64,000 nucleotides of DNA from Klebsiella sp. BIGb0138 (GTDB lineage: Bacteria; Pseudomonadota; Gammaproteobacteria; Enterobacterales; Enterobacteriaceae), in contig NZ_SMCV01000016.1 of assembly GCF_004342285.1 (NCBI RefSeq), forward strand, positions 1 to 64,000, read 5' to 3'. The notes under the pieces are model-generated. The model saw nothing but the letters and a program-made list of their open reading frames with translations, was not told the DNA's origin and ran no database searches. How positions within the stretch are numbered: position 1 is the first letter of the stretch; each line of letters begins with the position of its first letter. This document shows, in pieces, positions 50,744 to 60,328 of the stretch. Both the position numbers and the translations under genes were made by a program.

Positions 50744-51916
50744 ATGGCGCAAGACTACCACCACGGCGTGCGCGTTGTAGAAGTTAACGACGGCACCCGC
50801 TCTATCACGACGGTGAGCACGGCGATCGTGGGCATGGTGTGCACCGGCGATGATGCCGATGCCTCCGTGTTCCCGCTCAATAAGCCGGTATTGCTTACCG
50901 ATGTACTGACCGCCAGCGGCAAAGCGGGCGAGTCCGGCACGCTGGCCCGCTCACTGGACGCGATCGCAGACCAGGCAAAACCTGTCACCGTAGTGGTGCG
51001 CGTTGCCCAGGGCGAAACCGAAGCGGAAACCACCGCAAACATCATCGGCGGCGTGACCGCCGACGGCAAGAAAACCGGCATGAAGGCGCTGCTTTCGGCG
51101 CAGTCGCAGCTGGGCGTGAAGCCGCGCATTCTCGGCGTGCCGGGGCATGATACGCAGGCCGTATCCACTGAGCTGCTGAGCGTGGCGCAGAGCCTGCGGG
51201 CCTTTGCGTATATGTCAGCTTACGGCTGTAAAACCGTGGCAGAGGCGATCACCTACCGTGACAACTTCAGCCAGCGTGAAGGGATGGTGATTTGGCCTGA
51301 CTTCATCAACTTTGACACGGTACTGCAGGCGGATGCGACAGCCTACGCCACCGCCCGTGCCCTTGGCCTGCGCGCCAAAATCGACGAGCAAACCGGCTGG
51401 CACAAAACCCTGTCTAACGTGGGCGTGAATGGCGTAACCGGCTTGTCTGCGGATGTGTTCTGGGATCTGCAGGACCCGGCAACCGATGCCGGACTGCTGA
51501 ACCAGAATGACGTCACCACCTTGATCCGCAAGGATGGTTTCCGCTTCTGGGGTTCCCGCTGCCTGAGCGATGACCCGCTGTTCCAGTTTGAGAACTACAC
51601 CCGCACCGCACAAGTGCTGGCTGACACTATGGCAGAAGGCCATATGTGGGCGGTGGACATGCCGCTTAACCCGTCGCTGGCCCGCGACATTATCGAAGGT
51701 ATCCGCGCCAAAATGCGCAGCCTGGTGAATCAGGGCTACCTCATCGGCGGTGATTGCTGGATTGATGACAGCGTTAACGACAAAGACACCCTGAAGGCCG
51801 GGAAGCTCTGGATCGACTACGACTACACGCCAGTGCCGCCACTGGAAAACCTGATGCTGCGCCAGCGCATCACTGACCGTTACCTGGTGGATTTCACCAC
51901 CCGCGTAAGCGCATAA
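50744..51916 (+). CDS. FI: Tail sheath protein (P2 gpFI)
   Basis: 390 residues. [40 protein letters not shown] and the C-terminal [24 protein letters not shown] are gpFI. Preceded by AGGAG. It is the contractile sheath. Confidence 0.97.
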   Translation: MAQDYHHGVRVVEVNDGTRSITTVSTAIVGMVCTGDDADASVFPLNKPVLLTDVLTASGKAGESGTLARSLDAIADQAKPVTVVVRVAQGETEAETTANIIGGVTADGKKTGMKALLSAQSQLGVKPRILGVPGHDTQAVSTELLSVAQSLRAFAYMSAYGCKTVAEAITYRDNFSQREGMVIWPDFINFDTVLQADATAYATARALGLRAKIDEQTGWHKTLSNVGVNGVTGLSADVFWDLQDPATDAGLLNQNDVTTLIRKDGFRFWGSRCLSDDPLFQFENYTRTAQVLADTMAEGHMWAVDMPLNPSLARDIIEGIRAKMRSLVNQGYLIGGDCWIDDSVNDKDTLKAGKLWIDYDYTPVPPLENLMLRQRITDRYLVDFTTRVSA

Positions 51917-51925
51917 GGGGGACCC

Positions 51926-52441
51926 ATGGCCTTACCACGTAAGCTAAAACACCTGAACATCTTCAACGCCGGTAACAGCTGGATGGGCATTGCTGAATCC
52001 GTCACCCTGCCGAAATTTTCCCGCAAGCTTGAGAACTATCGCGGCGGCGGTATGCCCGGTTCAGTCGGTATCGATCTGGGGCTGGATGATGGCGCACTGG
52101 ATACGGAAATGACCATCGGCGGTACTGAGGCGCTGCTGTTTAAACAGATGGGTAAAGCCACGGTTGACGGGGTGCAGATGCGCTTCACCGGCTCTATCCA
52201 GCGCGATGACACCGGCGAGGTGCAGGCCGTTGAGCTGGTTGTACGCGGACGCCACAAAGAGGTGGATTCAGGCGAGTGGAAAACCGGCGAGAGTAATACA
52301 ACAAAAGTCAGCAGCGTTAACAGCTATGCGAAGCTGACGATTAACGGCGAAGTGCTCTATGAGGTCGATGTGATCAACATGATTGAAATTGTTGATGGCG
52401 TTGACCTGATGGAAGAGCACCGCAACGCCATCGGCCTTTAA
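51926..52441 (+). CDS. FII: Tail tube protein (P2 gpFII)
   Basis: 171 residues: ALPRKLKHLNIFNAGNSWMGIAESVTLPKFSRKLENYRGGGMPG is the gpFII start. Nine bases after FI with GGGGG-AC upstream. Confidence 0.96.
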   Translation: MALPRKLKHLNIFNAGNSWMGIAESVTLPKFSRKLENYRGGGMPGSVGIDLGLDDGALDTEMTIGGTEALLFKQMGKATVDGVQMRFTGSIQRDDTGEVQAVELVVRGRHKEVDSGEWKTGESNTTKVSSVNSYAKLTINGEVLYEVDVINMIEIVDGVDLMEEHRNAIGL

Positions 52442-52493
52442 TGCAGCACTGGCGCGGACCACCTCGCCAGCCTCCCCATAACAGGAAAAGAGC

Positions 52494-52793
52494 ATGAGTG
52501 AGAAAACAGAAGCAACGGTGAAGCTGGATAGTCCGATCACGCGCGGTGATACCACGATTACGGAAATTGTGCTGCGCAAGCCGCAATCAGGCGCACTGCG
52601 CGGTACACGACTGCAGGCGGTGATGGAGATGGACGTGGCCTCAATGATGACCGTGATCCCCCGTATCTCCACGCCGACGCTGACCCCGCAGGAAATGGCG
52701 GACCTCGACCCGGCAGACCTTGCCGCAATGTCGATCGAGGTGGTCCTTTTTTTGTTGCCGAAGTCGGCGTTTGCCGATTTGCCGACAGCCTGA
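52494..52793 (+). CDS. E: Tail assembly chaperone short form (P2 gpE)
   Basis: 99 residues. SEKTEATVKLDSPITRGDTTITEIVLRKPQSGALRGTRLQ and TPTLTPQEMADLDPADLA are the gpE pattern. Its 3' part holds the slippery site for E'. Confidence 0.94.
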   Translation: MSEKTEATVKLDSPITRGDTTITEIVLRKPQSGALRGTRLQAVMEMDVASMMTVIPRISTPTLTPQEMADLDPADLAAMSIEVVLFLLPKSAFADLPTA

Positions 52794-52927
52794 CGGTTGA
52801 TGACCTGGTGGCGGATATCGCCACGATCTTTCACTGGCCGCCGTCCGTCACTGACGTTATGCCGCTCACGGAAGTGCTGGAGTGGCGGCACAGAGCGATA
52901 ATGCGAAGCGGGGCCAGCGATGAGTGA
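52494..52927 (+). CDS. E': Tail assembly chaperone long form (P2 gpE+E') by -1 frameshift
   Basis: A -1 slip at 52748-52754 fuses E (to about residue 87) to a frame ending at the TGA 52925-52927, adding about 58 residues (FVAEVGVCRFADSLTVDDLVADIATIFHWPP ... RSGASDE). WPPS...M.L.E..EWRHRA is the conserved E' ending. The long form overlaps the start of T by eight bases. Confidence 0.88.
52748..52754 (+). other. -1 frameshift slippery heptamer T TTT TTG
   Basis: In the E frame the bases read CTT TTT TTG; the heptamer T-TTT-TTG is the canonical P2-type slippery sequence. Confidence 0.88.
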
Positions 52928-55550
52928 TAAAAACCTGCGTCTGCAGGTGGTTCTGAATGCGGTTGATAAACTCACCCGCCCGTTAAAAGTTGCGCAGGCT
53001 GGCTCTAAGGAGCTGGCCTCCGCCGTCCGGCAGACCCGCGAACAGCTTAAACGGCTGAACGATGCGGGGGGCCAGTTAAAATCCTTCGATCAGCTGTCAC
53101 AGAGCCTGAGCCGGACCAGTAACGAACTGGACCAGGCGCGGCTGCGTGCGCAGATGATGACCCGCGAAATGTCAGCCCTTGAATCCCCCACGAAAAAGCA
53201 GACGGCGGCGCTTGAAACGCAATGGCGGGCCGTGTCACGTCTGGAGCAAAAGCAGGGGCAGGAAACGCGGCAGATGGCGGCAGCCAGGGCGGAGCTGTAC
53301 CGCCTCGGCATCTCTGCGGGATGCGGTGCCCGTGAAACGGCACGCATTACCCGCGAAACGGATCGCTATAACAAGCAGCTGGCAGAGCAGGAGCGACGCC
53401 TGCGGGACGTGGGCGAGCGCCAGCGCAAGCTGAATGCGGTCAGGGCCAAAGCGGATAAGATGCGCGACGTGCGTAACAGCCTGGCAGGGAACGGGGCAGG
53501 CATGATGGCGGCAGGGGTGACAACGGGCGCAACGCTGCTGGCACCCATTCGCGCCTACTCGGAATCAGAGAACGCTGCTAACCAGCTGGCAGGCTCCATG
53601 ATGGGGCCGGGCGGAAAGGTTGCGCCGGAGTTTGTGAAGCTAAACAAGCTGGCGATCGCCCTGGGCGATAAGTTACCGGGCACCACTGCAGACTTTCAGA
53701 ACATGATGACCATGTTGCGCCGTCAGGGTATGTCTGCGCAGGTCATCCTGGGCGGTCTGGGTGAGTCGGCGGCTTACCTCGGCGTGCAGCTGCAGATGGC
53801 ACCGACGGATGCCGCAGAGTTTGCTGCGAAACTGCAGGACGCCACGCAGACCACCGAAAAAGACATGATGAGTCTGATGGACGTGATCCAGCGGGGTTAT
53901 TACGCGGGCGTTGACCCGGGGAACATGCTGCAGGGTTTTTCAAAAATCAGCAGTGCGATGGACATTATCAAGCAGCAAGGCCTGGATGCAGCAAAAACAT
54001 TCGCGCCGCTGCTTGTTATGGCCGATCAGGCATCAATGGCGGGGGAATCTGCGGGAAACGCATATCGCAAGATTTTTCAGGCAACGCTGAACAATAAAAA
54101 GATTGATAAGGCAAATGATGCGCTTGCCGGGACAGGGATAAAGCTAAGTTTTCAGAACAACAAAGGCCAGTTTGCGGGGCTGGAAAACCTGTATAAGCAA
54201 CTGGATAAGCTGAATAAAATCACCGACGATGGAAAAAAGCAGGCTGTCAAAATAGCCCTTTTTGGTGATGACGCGGAAACCCTCCAGGCACTGAACATCA
54301 TGATCACAAAAGGGATTGCGGGCTATCGTGAAACCGCCGCCAAACTGGAGAATCAGGCGACACTGCGCGAGCGTGTAGAGGCGTCACTTAATACTCTGGG
54401 GAATAAATGGGAAGCCGCTGGCGGCTCGTTTACTAATGCCATGGCCAGCATCGGTGAAACCGTCGCGCCGGTACTGAAAAATATTGCGGACTGGCTGGGT
54501 GATCTGGCGTCAGCGTTAGATGGTTTTGTTAAGCGCCACCCGCAATTGACGGCGGCACTGTTTAAGATTGCGGCTGTATTTGCCGTGGTAGCTACCATTG
54601 CGGGCGTGTTGTCGCTGGCGCTGGCTTCTATTCTGGGGCCAATGGCGATAGTACGGGGGAGTGCTGGGGTTCTGGGAATTAAGTTTGCCTCCGCTTTTGG
54701 TCTGATTAAGCAAGTCATCGGCGGTGCAGGCCAGGCGATCCTGTGGCTGGGTAGATTGATGATGGCTAACCCCATACTGGCGATAATTGGCCTGATTGCG
54801 ATGGGGGCCATTTACATCTGGCAGAACTGGGAAACGCTGGGGCCGAAGTTTAAAGCGCTGTGGGATGCCATCTCATCAGGCGTGTCAGGGGCATGGGCTG
54901 TGATTAAGCAGACCATCAGCAATAAATGGGATGAAATTCTGAATGATGTTGCCACGCTGCCCGCGAAGTTTAAAGAAGTGGGCGGGGCAATCATTGACGG
55001 CATCCTGAGCGGTATCAATGAGAAATGGGAGACGCTCAAGAGCAAGCTGGCATCGGTGAAAAGCTACCTGCCGGACTGGATGACAGGCGGAGACAAATCG
55101 CCAGGCGCACCCCAGCAAAAAGGCGCAGGCGGATTTTTCGCGGGGATGTATGACAGCGGCGGCTATATTCCACGCGGGCAGGTGGGCATCGCTGGCGAGA
55201 ATGGCCCGGAACTGATTAACGGCCCGGCCTATGTGACCAGCCGCCGGAGGACGGCAGCGCTGGCGTCCGTTGTCGCCGGAATGATGGGGGGGGCTATGCC
55301 TGCAGAGGCCGCGCCGCTTCATCCAATGAGCCTGCCGGCAGCCTCCTATCGCCCGGCAGCAGAGAAACAGGCAGGCACGCGGCCGGTATTCCAGTTTGAA
55401 ACCCAGGCACAAATTATTATCCAGGCGCAACCAGGGCAGAGTCCGCAGGATATTGCGCGGGAGGTTGCGCGACAGCTCGATGAGCGAGAACGCCGCATAA
55501 GGGCTAAGGCCCGCAGCAATTTCAGCGATCAAGGGGGGTACGATTCATGA
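52920..55550 (+). CDS. T: Tail tape measure protein (P2 gpT)
   Basis: 876 residues. A coiled N-terminus (LRLQVVLNAVDKLTRPLKVAQAGSKELASAVRQTREQL) is followed by the TP901-type core (LPGTTADFQNMMTMLRRQGMSAQVILGGLGESAAYLG). Hydrophobic segments near residue 540-610 (LFKIAAVFAVVATIAGVLSLALASILG, ANPILAIIGLIAMGAIYIW) are likely used for membrane passage. The end is Gln/Arg-rich. Confidence 0.96.
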   Translation: MSDKNLRLQVVLNAVDKLTRPLKVAQAGSKELASAVRQTREQLKRLNDAGGQLKSFDQLSQSLSRTSNELDQARLRAQMMTREMSALESPTKKQTAALETQWRAVSRLEQKQGQETRQMAAARAELYRLGISAGCGARETARITRETDRYNKQLAEQERRLRDVGERQRKLNAVRAKADKMRDVRNSLAGNGAGMMAAGVTTGATLLAPIRAYSESENAANQLAGSMMGPGGKVAPEFVKLNKLAIALGDKLPGTTADFQNMMTMLRRQGMSAQVILGGLGESAAYLGVQLQMAPTDAAEFAAKLQDATQTTEKDMMSLMDVIQRGYYAGVDPGNMLQGFSKISSAMDIIKQQGLDAAKTFAPLLVMADQASMAGESAGNAYRKIFQATLNNKKIDKANDALAGTGIKLSFQNNKGQFAGLENLYKQLDKLNKITDDGKKQAVKIALFGDDAETLQALNIMITKGIAGYRETAAKLENQATLRERVEASLNTLGNKWEAAGGSFTNAMASIGETVAPVLKNIADWLGDLASALDGFVKRHPQLTAALFKIAAVFAVVATIAGVLSLALASILGPMAIVRGSAGVLGIKFASAFGLIKQVIGGAGQAILWLGRLMMANPILAIIGLIAMGAIYIWQNWETLGPKFKALWDAISSGVSGAWAVIKQTISNKWDEILNDVATLPAKFKEVGGAIIDGILSGINEKWETLKSKLASVKSYLPDWMTGGDKSPGAPQQKGAGGFFAGMYDSGGYIPRGQVGIAGENGPELINGPAYVTSRRRTAALASVVAGMMGGAMPAEAAPLHPMSLPAASYRPAAEKQAGTRPVFQFETQAQIIIQAQPGQSPQDIAREVARQLDERERRIRAKARSNFSDQGGYDS

Positions 55551-56032
55551 TGATGGTCCTGGGCGTGTTTGTGTTTCAGCTGCGCACGGTTCCCTATCAG
55601 CAACTGCAGTATCAGCGGAACTGGCGGCATGTGACCAACAACCGCGTTAATCGCCGTCCGACAACGCAATTTTTGGGGCCAGATAACGATCAGCTGACGC
55701 TCTCCGGCGTCCTCATGCCGGAAGTGACCGGCGGCAGGTTGTCGCTGCTGGCGCTGGAGCTGATGGCGGAGCAGGGCAAGGCCTGGCCGCTGATCGAGGG
55801 CGGCGGGACAATCTACGGTATGTACGTGATTGAAAACCTGAGCCAGACAAAAACAGAGTTTTTCGCCAGCGGTGAAGCGAGAAAAATAGAGTTTTCGCTG
55901 GGGCTTAAGCGTGTTGATGAGTCGCTGTCCGAAATGTTCGGCAGCCTGAGTGACCAGCTTAGCAGCCTGCAGGACTCCGCAGTTGCAGCGGTAGGGAATA
56001 TCAGAACTACGGTAGGAGGGTTACTGCAGTGA
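55547..56032 (+). CDS. U: Tail protein (P2 gpU)
   Basis: 161 residues: MMMVLGVFVFQLRTVPYQQLQYQRNWRHVTNNRVNRRPTTQFLGP is the gpU start. It overlaps T and D by four bases. It belongs to the tail tip assembly. Confidence 0.95.
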   Translation: MMMVLGVFVFQLRTVPYQQLQYQRNWRHVTNNRVNRRPTTQFLGPDNDQLTLSGVLMPEVTGGRLSLLALELMAEQGKAWPLIEGGGTIYGMYVIENLSQTKTEFFASGEARKIEFSLGLKRVDESLSEMFGSLSDQLSSLQDSAVAAVGNIRTTVGGLLQ

Positions 56033-57123
56033 GCGAGATGACTGATTTACTCAACCTCAGCAAGACTCCGGCCTTTCGCATCGTGATTGAAGGTAAGGAT
56101 GCCACGCAGACGCTGGATAAGCGCCTGCTGGGTATGACGCTGACCGACAACCGCGGATTTGAAGCCGACCAGCTCGATCTGGAGCTGGACGACGCCGACG
56201 GCCTGGTGATTATGCCGCGTCGCGGCGCGGTGATTTCTCTGGCTCTGGGGTGGAAAGGAGAGCCGCTGTTTTCAAAAGGAAAATTTACCGTTGATGAGAT
56301 CGAGCATAGCGGCAGCCCGGACAGGCTGACAATTCGTGCCCGTAGTGCCGATTTCAGGGAGACGCTGAATGTCAGGCGTGAAAAGTCATGGCACAAAACG
56401 ACGGTTGGCGAGGTCGTGAAAGAAATTGCCACGCGGCACAGCCTGAAGGTTGCCATCGGCAAAGATGTTGCGGCGCAGGCACTGGACCACCTTGATCAGA
56501 CCAACGAAAGCGATGCGAGTTTTTTGATGAAGCTGGCGCGGCAGTACGGTGCGATTGCCTCGGTGAAGGACAGTAATCTGCTGTTTATCCGGCAGGGGCA
56601 GGGAAAAACGGCAAGTGGTAAAGCGCTGCCGGTCATCACTATTACCCGTAAGGACGGTGACAGCCACCGGTTCAGCCTGGCTGACAGGGGAGCGTATACC
56701 GGGGTGATTGCTCACTGGTTGCAGACACGGGAACCGGCAAAGAAAGAAACGGCTAAGGTGAAGCGCCGCCGGAGGACGACAAAACTCAAAGAGCCGGAAG
56801 CAAAGCAGGGGGATTACCTGATCGGGACGGATGAGAACGTGCTGGTTCTGAACCGAACCTATGCGAACCGCAGTAATGCAGAGCGGGCTGCAAAAATGAA
56901 CTGGGAGCGGCTGCAGCGCGGTGTGGCGTCATTTTCTCTTCAGCTGGCAGAAGGCCGCGCGGATCTCTATACGGAAATGCCCGTTAAGGTCAGCGGCTTT
57001 AAACAACCCATTGATGATGCGGAATGGACCATCACAACGTTAACGCATACGGTCAACCCGGACAGCGGATTTACGACCAGCATCGAACTGGAAGTGAAAA
57101 TTGATGATCTCAATATTGAATAA
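56029..57123 (+). CDS. D: Baseplate hub protein (P2 gpD)
   Basis: 364 residues. TPAFRIVIEGKDATQTLDKRLLGMTLTDNRGFEADQLDLELDDADG and SGSPDRLTIRARSADFRETLNVRREKSWH are gpD. It is the counterpart of gp44 of the Mu-like phage in the same window. Confidence 0.96.
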   Translation: MSEMTDLLNLSKTPAFRIVIEGKDATQTLDKRLLGMTLTDNRGFEADQLDLELDDADGLVIMPRRGAVISLALGWKGEPLFSKGKFTVDEIEHSGSPDRLTIRARSADFRETLNVRREKSWHKTTVGEVVKEIATRHSLKVAIGKDVAAQALDHLDQTNESDASFLMKLARQYGAIASVKDSNLLFIRQGQGKTASGKALPVITITRKDGDSHRFSLADRGAYTGVIAHWLQTREPAKKETAKVKRRRRTTKLKEPEAKQGDYLIGTDENVLVLNRTYANRSNAERAAKMNWERLQRGVASFSLQLAEGRADLYTEMPVKVSGFKQPIDDAEWTITTLTHTVNPDSGFTTSIELEVKIDDLNIE

Positions 57124-57189
57124 TTGGTTCTCAATATTGATGTTGTGTATTATTAACGCGACTTCAGAGGCATCGGCGGAGAAACGGAC

Positions 57190-57408
57190 ATGATGAATTG
57201 CCCAAAATGCGGACATGCGGCGCATACACGGAGTAGCTTTCGGGTAACGGACCAGACAAAAGAGCGTTATTGTCAGTGCCAGAATATCAATTGCGGAACA
57301 ACCTTTATCACTCATGAAACAGTAGTGCGTTACATCATGACGCCTGGTGTTATTGAGAATGCCCCACCGCATCCTACACCTGCTGGGCAGGGGCATATGA
57401 ATTTTTGA
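57190..57408 (+). CDS. ogr: Late gene activator (Ogr/Delta family)
   Basis: 72 residues with the zinc motif C4-x2-C7-x22-C30-x4-C35 (MMNCPKCGHAAHTRSS). Ogr activates the late promoters marked by TGT-N12-ACA boxes, three of which are in this window. Last canonical phage gene before att. Confidence 0.95.
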   Translation: MMNCPKCGHAAHTRSSFRVTDQTKERYCQCQNINCGTTFITHETVVRYIMTPGVIENAPPHPTPAGQGHMNF

Positions 57409-57435
57409 ACCATAGACCTACATCCCAAAGAGGGT

Positions 57436-57813
57436 TTATGGAATAGGTTTGATAAAACTTTGCCTGTAAGCCCGCGCATCATCAAATTGCATTGTTCCGG
57501 CTTTTTTGCATTCAACACCGCCAGCATCTATCTCAAAACCCTGATCAAGTGAGACGTTAAGCAGTCTTATCTTCTTGATTGTTTCGGGTTTCCACTTGTG
57601 CGTGGATAGGTCAGTGCAAATACCATCAAACATTGCATCAGCTGCATCAATGTGCAACTTCTGTTTGCTGTATTTGATCGAGAGTACTCCGCTTTCCAGG
57701 CTATGCGTTCTTGTGTCAAATACAGCAATTAAATTTTCTATCGAGCCCGGGATCTTGTCGGCGAAAGCGTTACATGAAGTCAGAAGTAACAGCATCAAAA
57801 GAGATTTTTTCAT
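57436..57813 (-). CDS. Exported protein or lipoprotein next to attR, unknown function
   Basis: 125 residues from the ATG 57813-57811, with AAAGGA upstream. The signal sequence MKKSLLMLLLLTSCNAFADK can be read as a lipobox (LTSC14) or as Sec cleavage after AFA. The mature part has two further cysteines and conserved-looking FEIDAGGVECKKAGTMQFDDARAY. It is transcribed against ogr and is the last phage gene; probably a lysogenic-conversion gene. Confidence 0.72.
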   Translation of the reverse strand: MKKSLLMLLLLTSCNAFADKIPGSIENLIAVFDTRTHSLESGVLSIKYSKQKLHIDAADAMFDGICTDLSTHKWKPETIKKIRLLNVSLDQGFEIDAGGVECKKAGTMQFDDARAYRQSFIKPIP

Positions 57814-57842
57814 ATCAGTAGTCCTTTGCATGGATAAATGTC

Positions 57843-57909
57843 TGCCGCCATTTTGCCGCCACTGTCAAAAAAAAAGGGCTACGTCTTCACGTAACCCCTT
57901 GTTTTGTTT
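57843..57909 (-). promoter_or_regulatory. Prophage-host junction: attR region and ssrA terminator
   Basis: GGGGTTACGT-GAAG-ACGTAGCCC followed by nine Ts on the minus strand (57900-57866) is a terminator just past the tmRNA 3' end. TGCCGCCA occurs at 57843 and 57854, 11 bases apart, as phage integrase arm sites often do. The core of the att site is not determinable without attL, but should lie in the 3' end of ssrA. Confidence 0.65.
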
Positions 57910-58272
57910 GGTGGAGCTGGCGGGAGTTGAACCCGCGTCCGAAATTTCTACATCCTCGGTACTACATGCTTAGTCTGGTCTTTACATTCGCTTGCCAGCT
58001 GCGGACAGACACGCCACTAACAAACTAGCCTGATTAGTTTTAACGCTTCAACCCCAGGCAGGATATCCACGCGATCTCTTTTGGGTTTGACCTCTCTTGA
58101 TCCCCGTCCTAAGAGCGGAGGCTAGGGAGAGAGGGCTCTCAGCAGGTTATTAAGCTGCTAAAGCGTAGTTTTCGTCGTTTGCGACTATTTTTTTGCGGCT
58201 TTTTACGAGGCCAACCGCCCCTCGGCATGCACCTTGGGTTTCGCAAATCCCGTCGAATCCAGAATCAGCCCC
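57909..58272 (-). ncRNA. ssrA: tmRNA
   Basis: 364 bases. The 5' end GGGGCTGATTCTGGATTCGA (58272 down) and 3' end GGGTTCAACTCCCGCCAGCT then CCACCA (57909) form the tRNA-Ala-like domain. The tag reading frame (58182-58150 minus) encodes ANDENYALAA followed by TAA. TATACT at 58292-58287 fits a -10 box for a precursor with a short 5' leader. The 3' end is intact despite the prophage, so trans-translation should work. Confidence 0.98.
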
Positions 58273-58387
58273 AATGTGTTACGGCAAGTATAACAGATTT
58301 GTGAATGTAGTTACCAGCACTCGTTAGAGCGATTATCATCGCGATGGATTGGGTGAAAAATCAGCATCAACAACAATATAGCGCTTA

Positions 58388-58408
58388 AGGGCCAGCTGAA
58401 CTGGCCCT
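58388..58408 (-). terminator. Hairpin after smpB
   Basis: AGGGCCAG-TTCAG-CTGGCCCT inverted repeat 12 bases past the smpB stop; only a weak T-rich tail follows, so termination may be partial. Confidence 0.5.
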
Positions 58409-58419
58409 CGGGGAGAGGA

Positions 58420-58902
58420 TCAACGGCCGGCGTGTTTCATTATGCGCGCTTTATCCAGCGCCCACTCGCGATCTTTGAGATCGGTACGCTTATCGTGCTG
58501 TTTCTTCCCTTTGGCGACGCCGATTTTCACTTTGCACCAGGCGTTCTTCCAGTACAGCGACAGAGCGACGACGGTATAACCTTCACGATTGATGCGGCCG
58601 TACAGATCGTCGAGTTCACGCTGATTAAGCAGCAGCTTACGGGTACGCGTCGGGTCGCAGACGTAGTGGGTGGAGGCCACCGCCATCGGCGTAAAGTTCG
58701 CTCCGAAGAGATAGGCCTCGCCATCTTTCAGGATGACGTAGCTATCGCTGATGTTGGCTTTGCCAGCACGCAGAGATTTGACTTCCCACCCTTGCAGGGC
58801 AAGACCAGCCTCGTATTCATCTTCGATAAAGTATTCATGGCGGGCGCGTTTATTCAGCGCAATGGTGGCTGATCCAGGTTTGTGGGCTTTTTTCTTGGTC
58901 AT
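58420..58902 (-). CDS. smpB: SsrA-binding protein SmpB
   Basis: 160 residues, the E. coli length. [49 protein letters not shown] and the basic tail ([17 protein letters not shown]) are SmpB. It escorts tmRNA to stalled ribosomes and is encoded just upstream of ssrA as usual. Confidence 0.98.
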   Translation of the reverse strand: MTKKKAHKPGSATIALNKRARHEYFIEDEYEAGLALQGWEVKSLRAGKANISDSYVILKDGEAYLFGANFTPMAVASTHYVCDPTRTRKLLLNQRELDDLYGRINREGYTVVALSLYWKNAWCKVKIGVAKGKKQHDKRTDLKDREWALDKARIMKHAGR

Positions 58903-59053
58903 AATGTCCTGAAGTCATTGCTAAACGGGAACACAGTACCTCAATCATCCTGCGAGGTGTAATGCGCTATCTTAGCACGAGTTGCGGCACAGCGTTTTTT
59001 TTAGCGCCAGATAAATGATATTATTTGCGCCGTGTTTAAATGTGGAACTTGCT

Positions 59054-59491
59054 ATGCCTCAGATTAGCCGTACTGCGCTGGTGCCCTTCAGTGTGGAACA
59101 GATGTATCAACTCGTAAATGACGTGAAGTCCTATCCTGATTTTTTGCCTGGCTGCACCGGGAGCCGCGTGCTGGAATCTGGGCCGACGCAAATGATGGCG
59201 GCGGTTGATGTGTCTAAAGCAGGCATCAGCAAGACGTTCACGACACGTAATACGCTTACCAGTAACCAGAGCATTTTGATGAGCCTGGTCGACGGTCCGT
59301 TCAAAAAGCTGATTGGCGGCTGGAAATTTATCCCGCTAAGCCCGGATGCCTGCAAAATTGAGTTTCACCTCGATTTTGAATTCACCAACATGCTGATTGA
59401 AATGGCATTTGGCCGCATCTTTAAAGAGCTGGCGGCCAATATGGTGCAGGCCTTCACCGCCAGGGCCAAAGAGGTTTACCGTGTCGGCTAA
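59054..59491 (+). CDS. ratA: Ribosome association toxin RatA (coenzyme Q-binding START-like)
   Basis: 145 residues from ATG 59054 ([34 protein letters not shown]). The START/COQ10-like fold is evident. In E. coli RatA (PasT) has been reported to block 70S formation, though a COQ10-like role is also argued. Divergent from smpB. It overlaps ratB by 11 bases. Confidence 0.95.
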   Translation: MPQISRTALVPFSVEQMYQLVNDVKSYPDFLPGCTGSRVLESGPTQMMAAVDVSKAGISKTFTTRNTLTSNQSILMSLVDGPFKKLIGGWKFIPLSPDACKIEFHLDFEFTNMLIEMAFGRIFKELAANMVQAFTARAKEVYRVG

Positions 59492-59771
59492 AATCGTCGT
59501 TGAAGTGGCCTATGCGTTGCCCAGTAAACAGTATCTGCAAAGCGTGAAGCTGGACGAAGGGGCCACGGTCGAACAGGCGATTATCGCCAGCGGCCTGCTG
59601 GCGCTGCGCGACGATATCGATCTGGCGAAAAATAAGCTCGGGATATACAGCCGCCCGGCGAAGCTGCACGACGTGGTGCATGATGGCGACCGAGTGGAGA
59701 TCTACCGCCCGCTGATTGCAGACCCGAAAGAACTGCGCCGCCAGCGGGCGGAGAAAAGCGCCGGGAAGTAG
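59481..59771 (+). CDS. ratB: RnfH/RatB family protein
   Basis: 96 residues from a GTG at 59481 ([24 protein letters not shown]). Ubiquitin-like RnfH family; [24 protein letters not shown] is typical. Once viewed as antitoxin to RatA (pasI); the function remains uncertain. Confidence 0.95.
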   Translation: MSAKIVVEVAYALPSKQYLQSVKLDEGATVEQAIIASGLLALRDDIDLAKNKLGIYSRPAKLHDVVHDGDRVEIYRPLIADPKELRRQRAEKSAGK

Positions 59772-59783
59772 CCCCGTCGGCTA

Positions 59784-59812
59784 TAAAAAAAGCGCTCATT
59801 GAGCGCTTTTTG
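59784..59812. terminator. Bidirectional terminator between ratB and bamE
   Basis: AAAAAGCGCTCA-TT-GAGCGCTTTTT; A- and T-runs on both sides serve the convergent ratB and bamE transcripts. Confidence 0.9.
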
Positions 59813-59839
59813 TGTTTCTACAGCAGGGATTTTTCTGCA

Positions 59840-60181
59840 TTACTCTTTGGTCAGAGCCGGTTTGTTATCAATGTTGGTTAACACACCGCTGCTGTCAAAG
59901 GTGAGCGTAAGCGTCTGCTGGGTGACTTTTTCATGCCCAGGCTGCTGACGGAAAACGTAGAACCAGGTGTTAGTGCCAAACGGATCCGACATCATCGGGG
60001 TACCCAGTGCATAAGCAACCTGCTGTTGCGTCATGCCAACACGAATTTTTGCTACATCGTTGGGTGCCAGATAGTTACCCTGGTTGATATCAGGACGGTA
60101 AACCACTCGTTCCAGAGTGGAACAGCCTGCGGTCAACATGAGAAGAACCGCTGCGGCAGCAGTCAGCGTTTTACAGCGCAT
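59840..60181 (-). CDS. bamE: Outer membrane assembly lipoprotein BamE
   Basis: 113 residues. Lipobox LTAG-C20, then [45 protein letters not shown] and [12 protein letters not shown] are BamE (SmpA). Part of the BAM complex. Confidence 0.98.
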   Translation of the reverse strand: MRCKTLTAAAAVLLMLTAGCSTLERVVYRPDINQGNYLAPNDVAKIRVGMTQQQVAYALGTPMMSDPFGTNTWFYVFRQQPGHEKVTQQTLTLTFDSSGVLTNIDNKPALTKE

Positions 60182-60328
60182 AGTGATTTTATTCCTTTTC
60201 GGGCCCGAGCAGTACGTGGCTCATCTGTAATATGCCGATAATAATAGACCTTTGCCCAGTTGGAAACCTTCGACTGCAGGTCTTGCGGCAATTTGCTGTT
60301 CACTATGACTCTGCGAAAATCAAAAAGT

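Larger units (their letters stand above)
28306..57909 (+). mobile_element. P2-like prophage remnant in ssrA, interrupted by the Mu-like prophage
   Basis: Gene order from A through cos, Q-P-O-N-M-L-X, lysis, R-S, V-W-J-I, tail fibres, FI-FII-E-T-U-D to ogr is that of P2/186-type phages. The right boundary abuts the 3' end of ssrA, the site used by the P2-like Salmonella prophage Fels-2. Integrase, repressor, cox and the early genes are absent: the left part was separated by the Mu-like insertion into gene A and should lie beyond the window. All late genes look intact, so virions could in principle be made, but replication from the broken A gene is doubtful. Confidence 0.9.

Noticed and set aside
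57575-57973. Plus-strand frame running into ssrA
   Set aside because: It would read through the tmRNA antisense and the terminator, and overlaps the exported-protein gene on the opposite strand.
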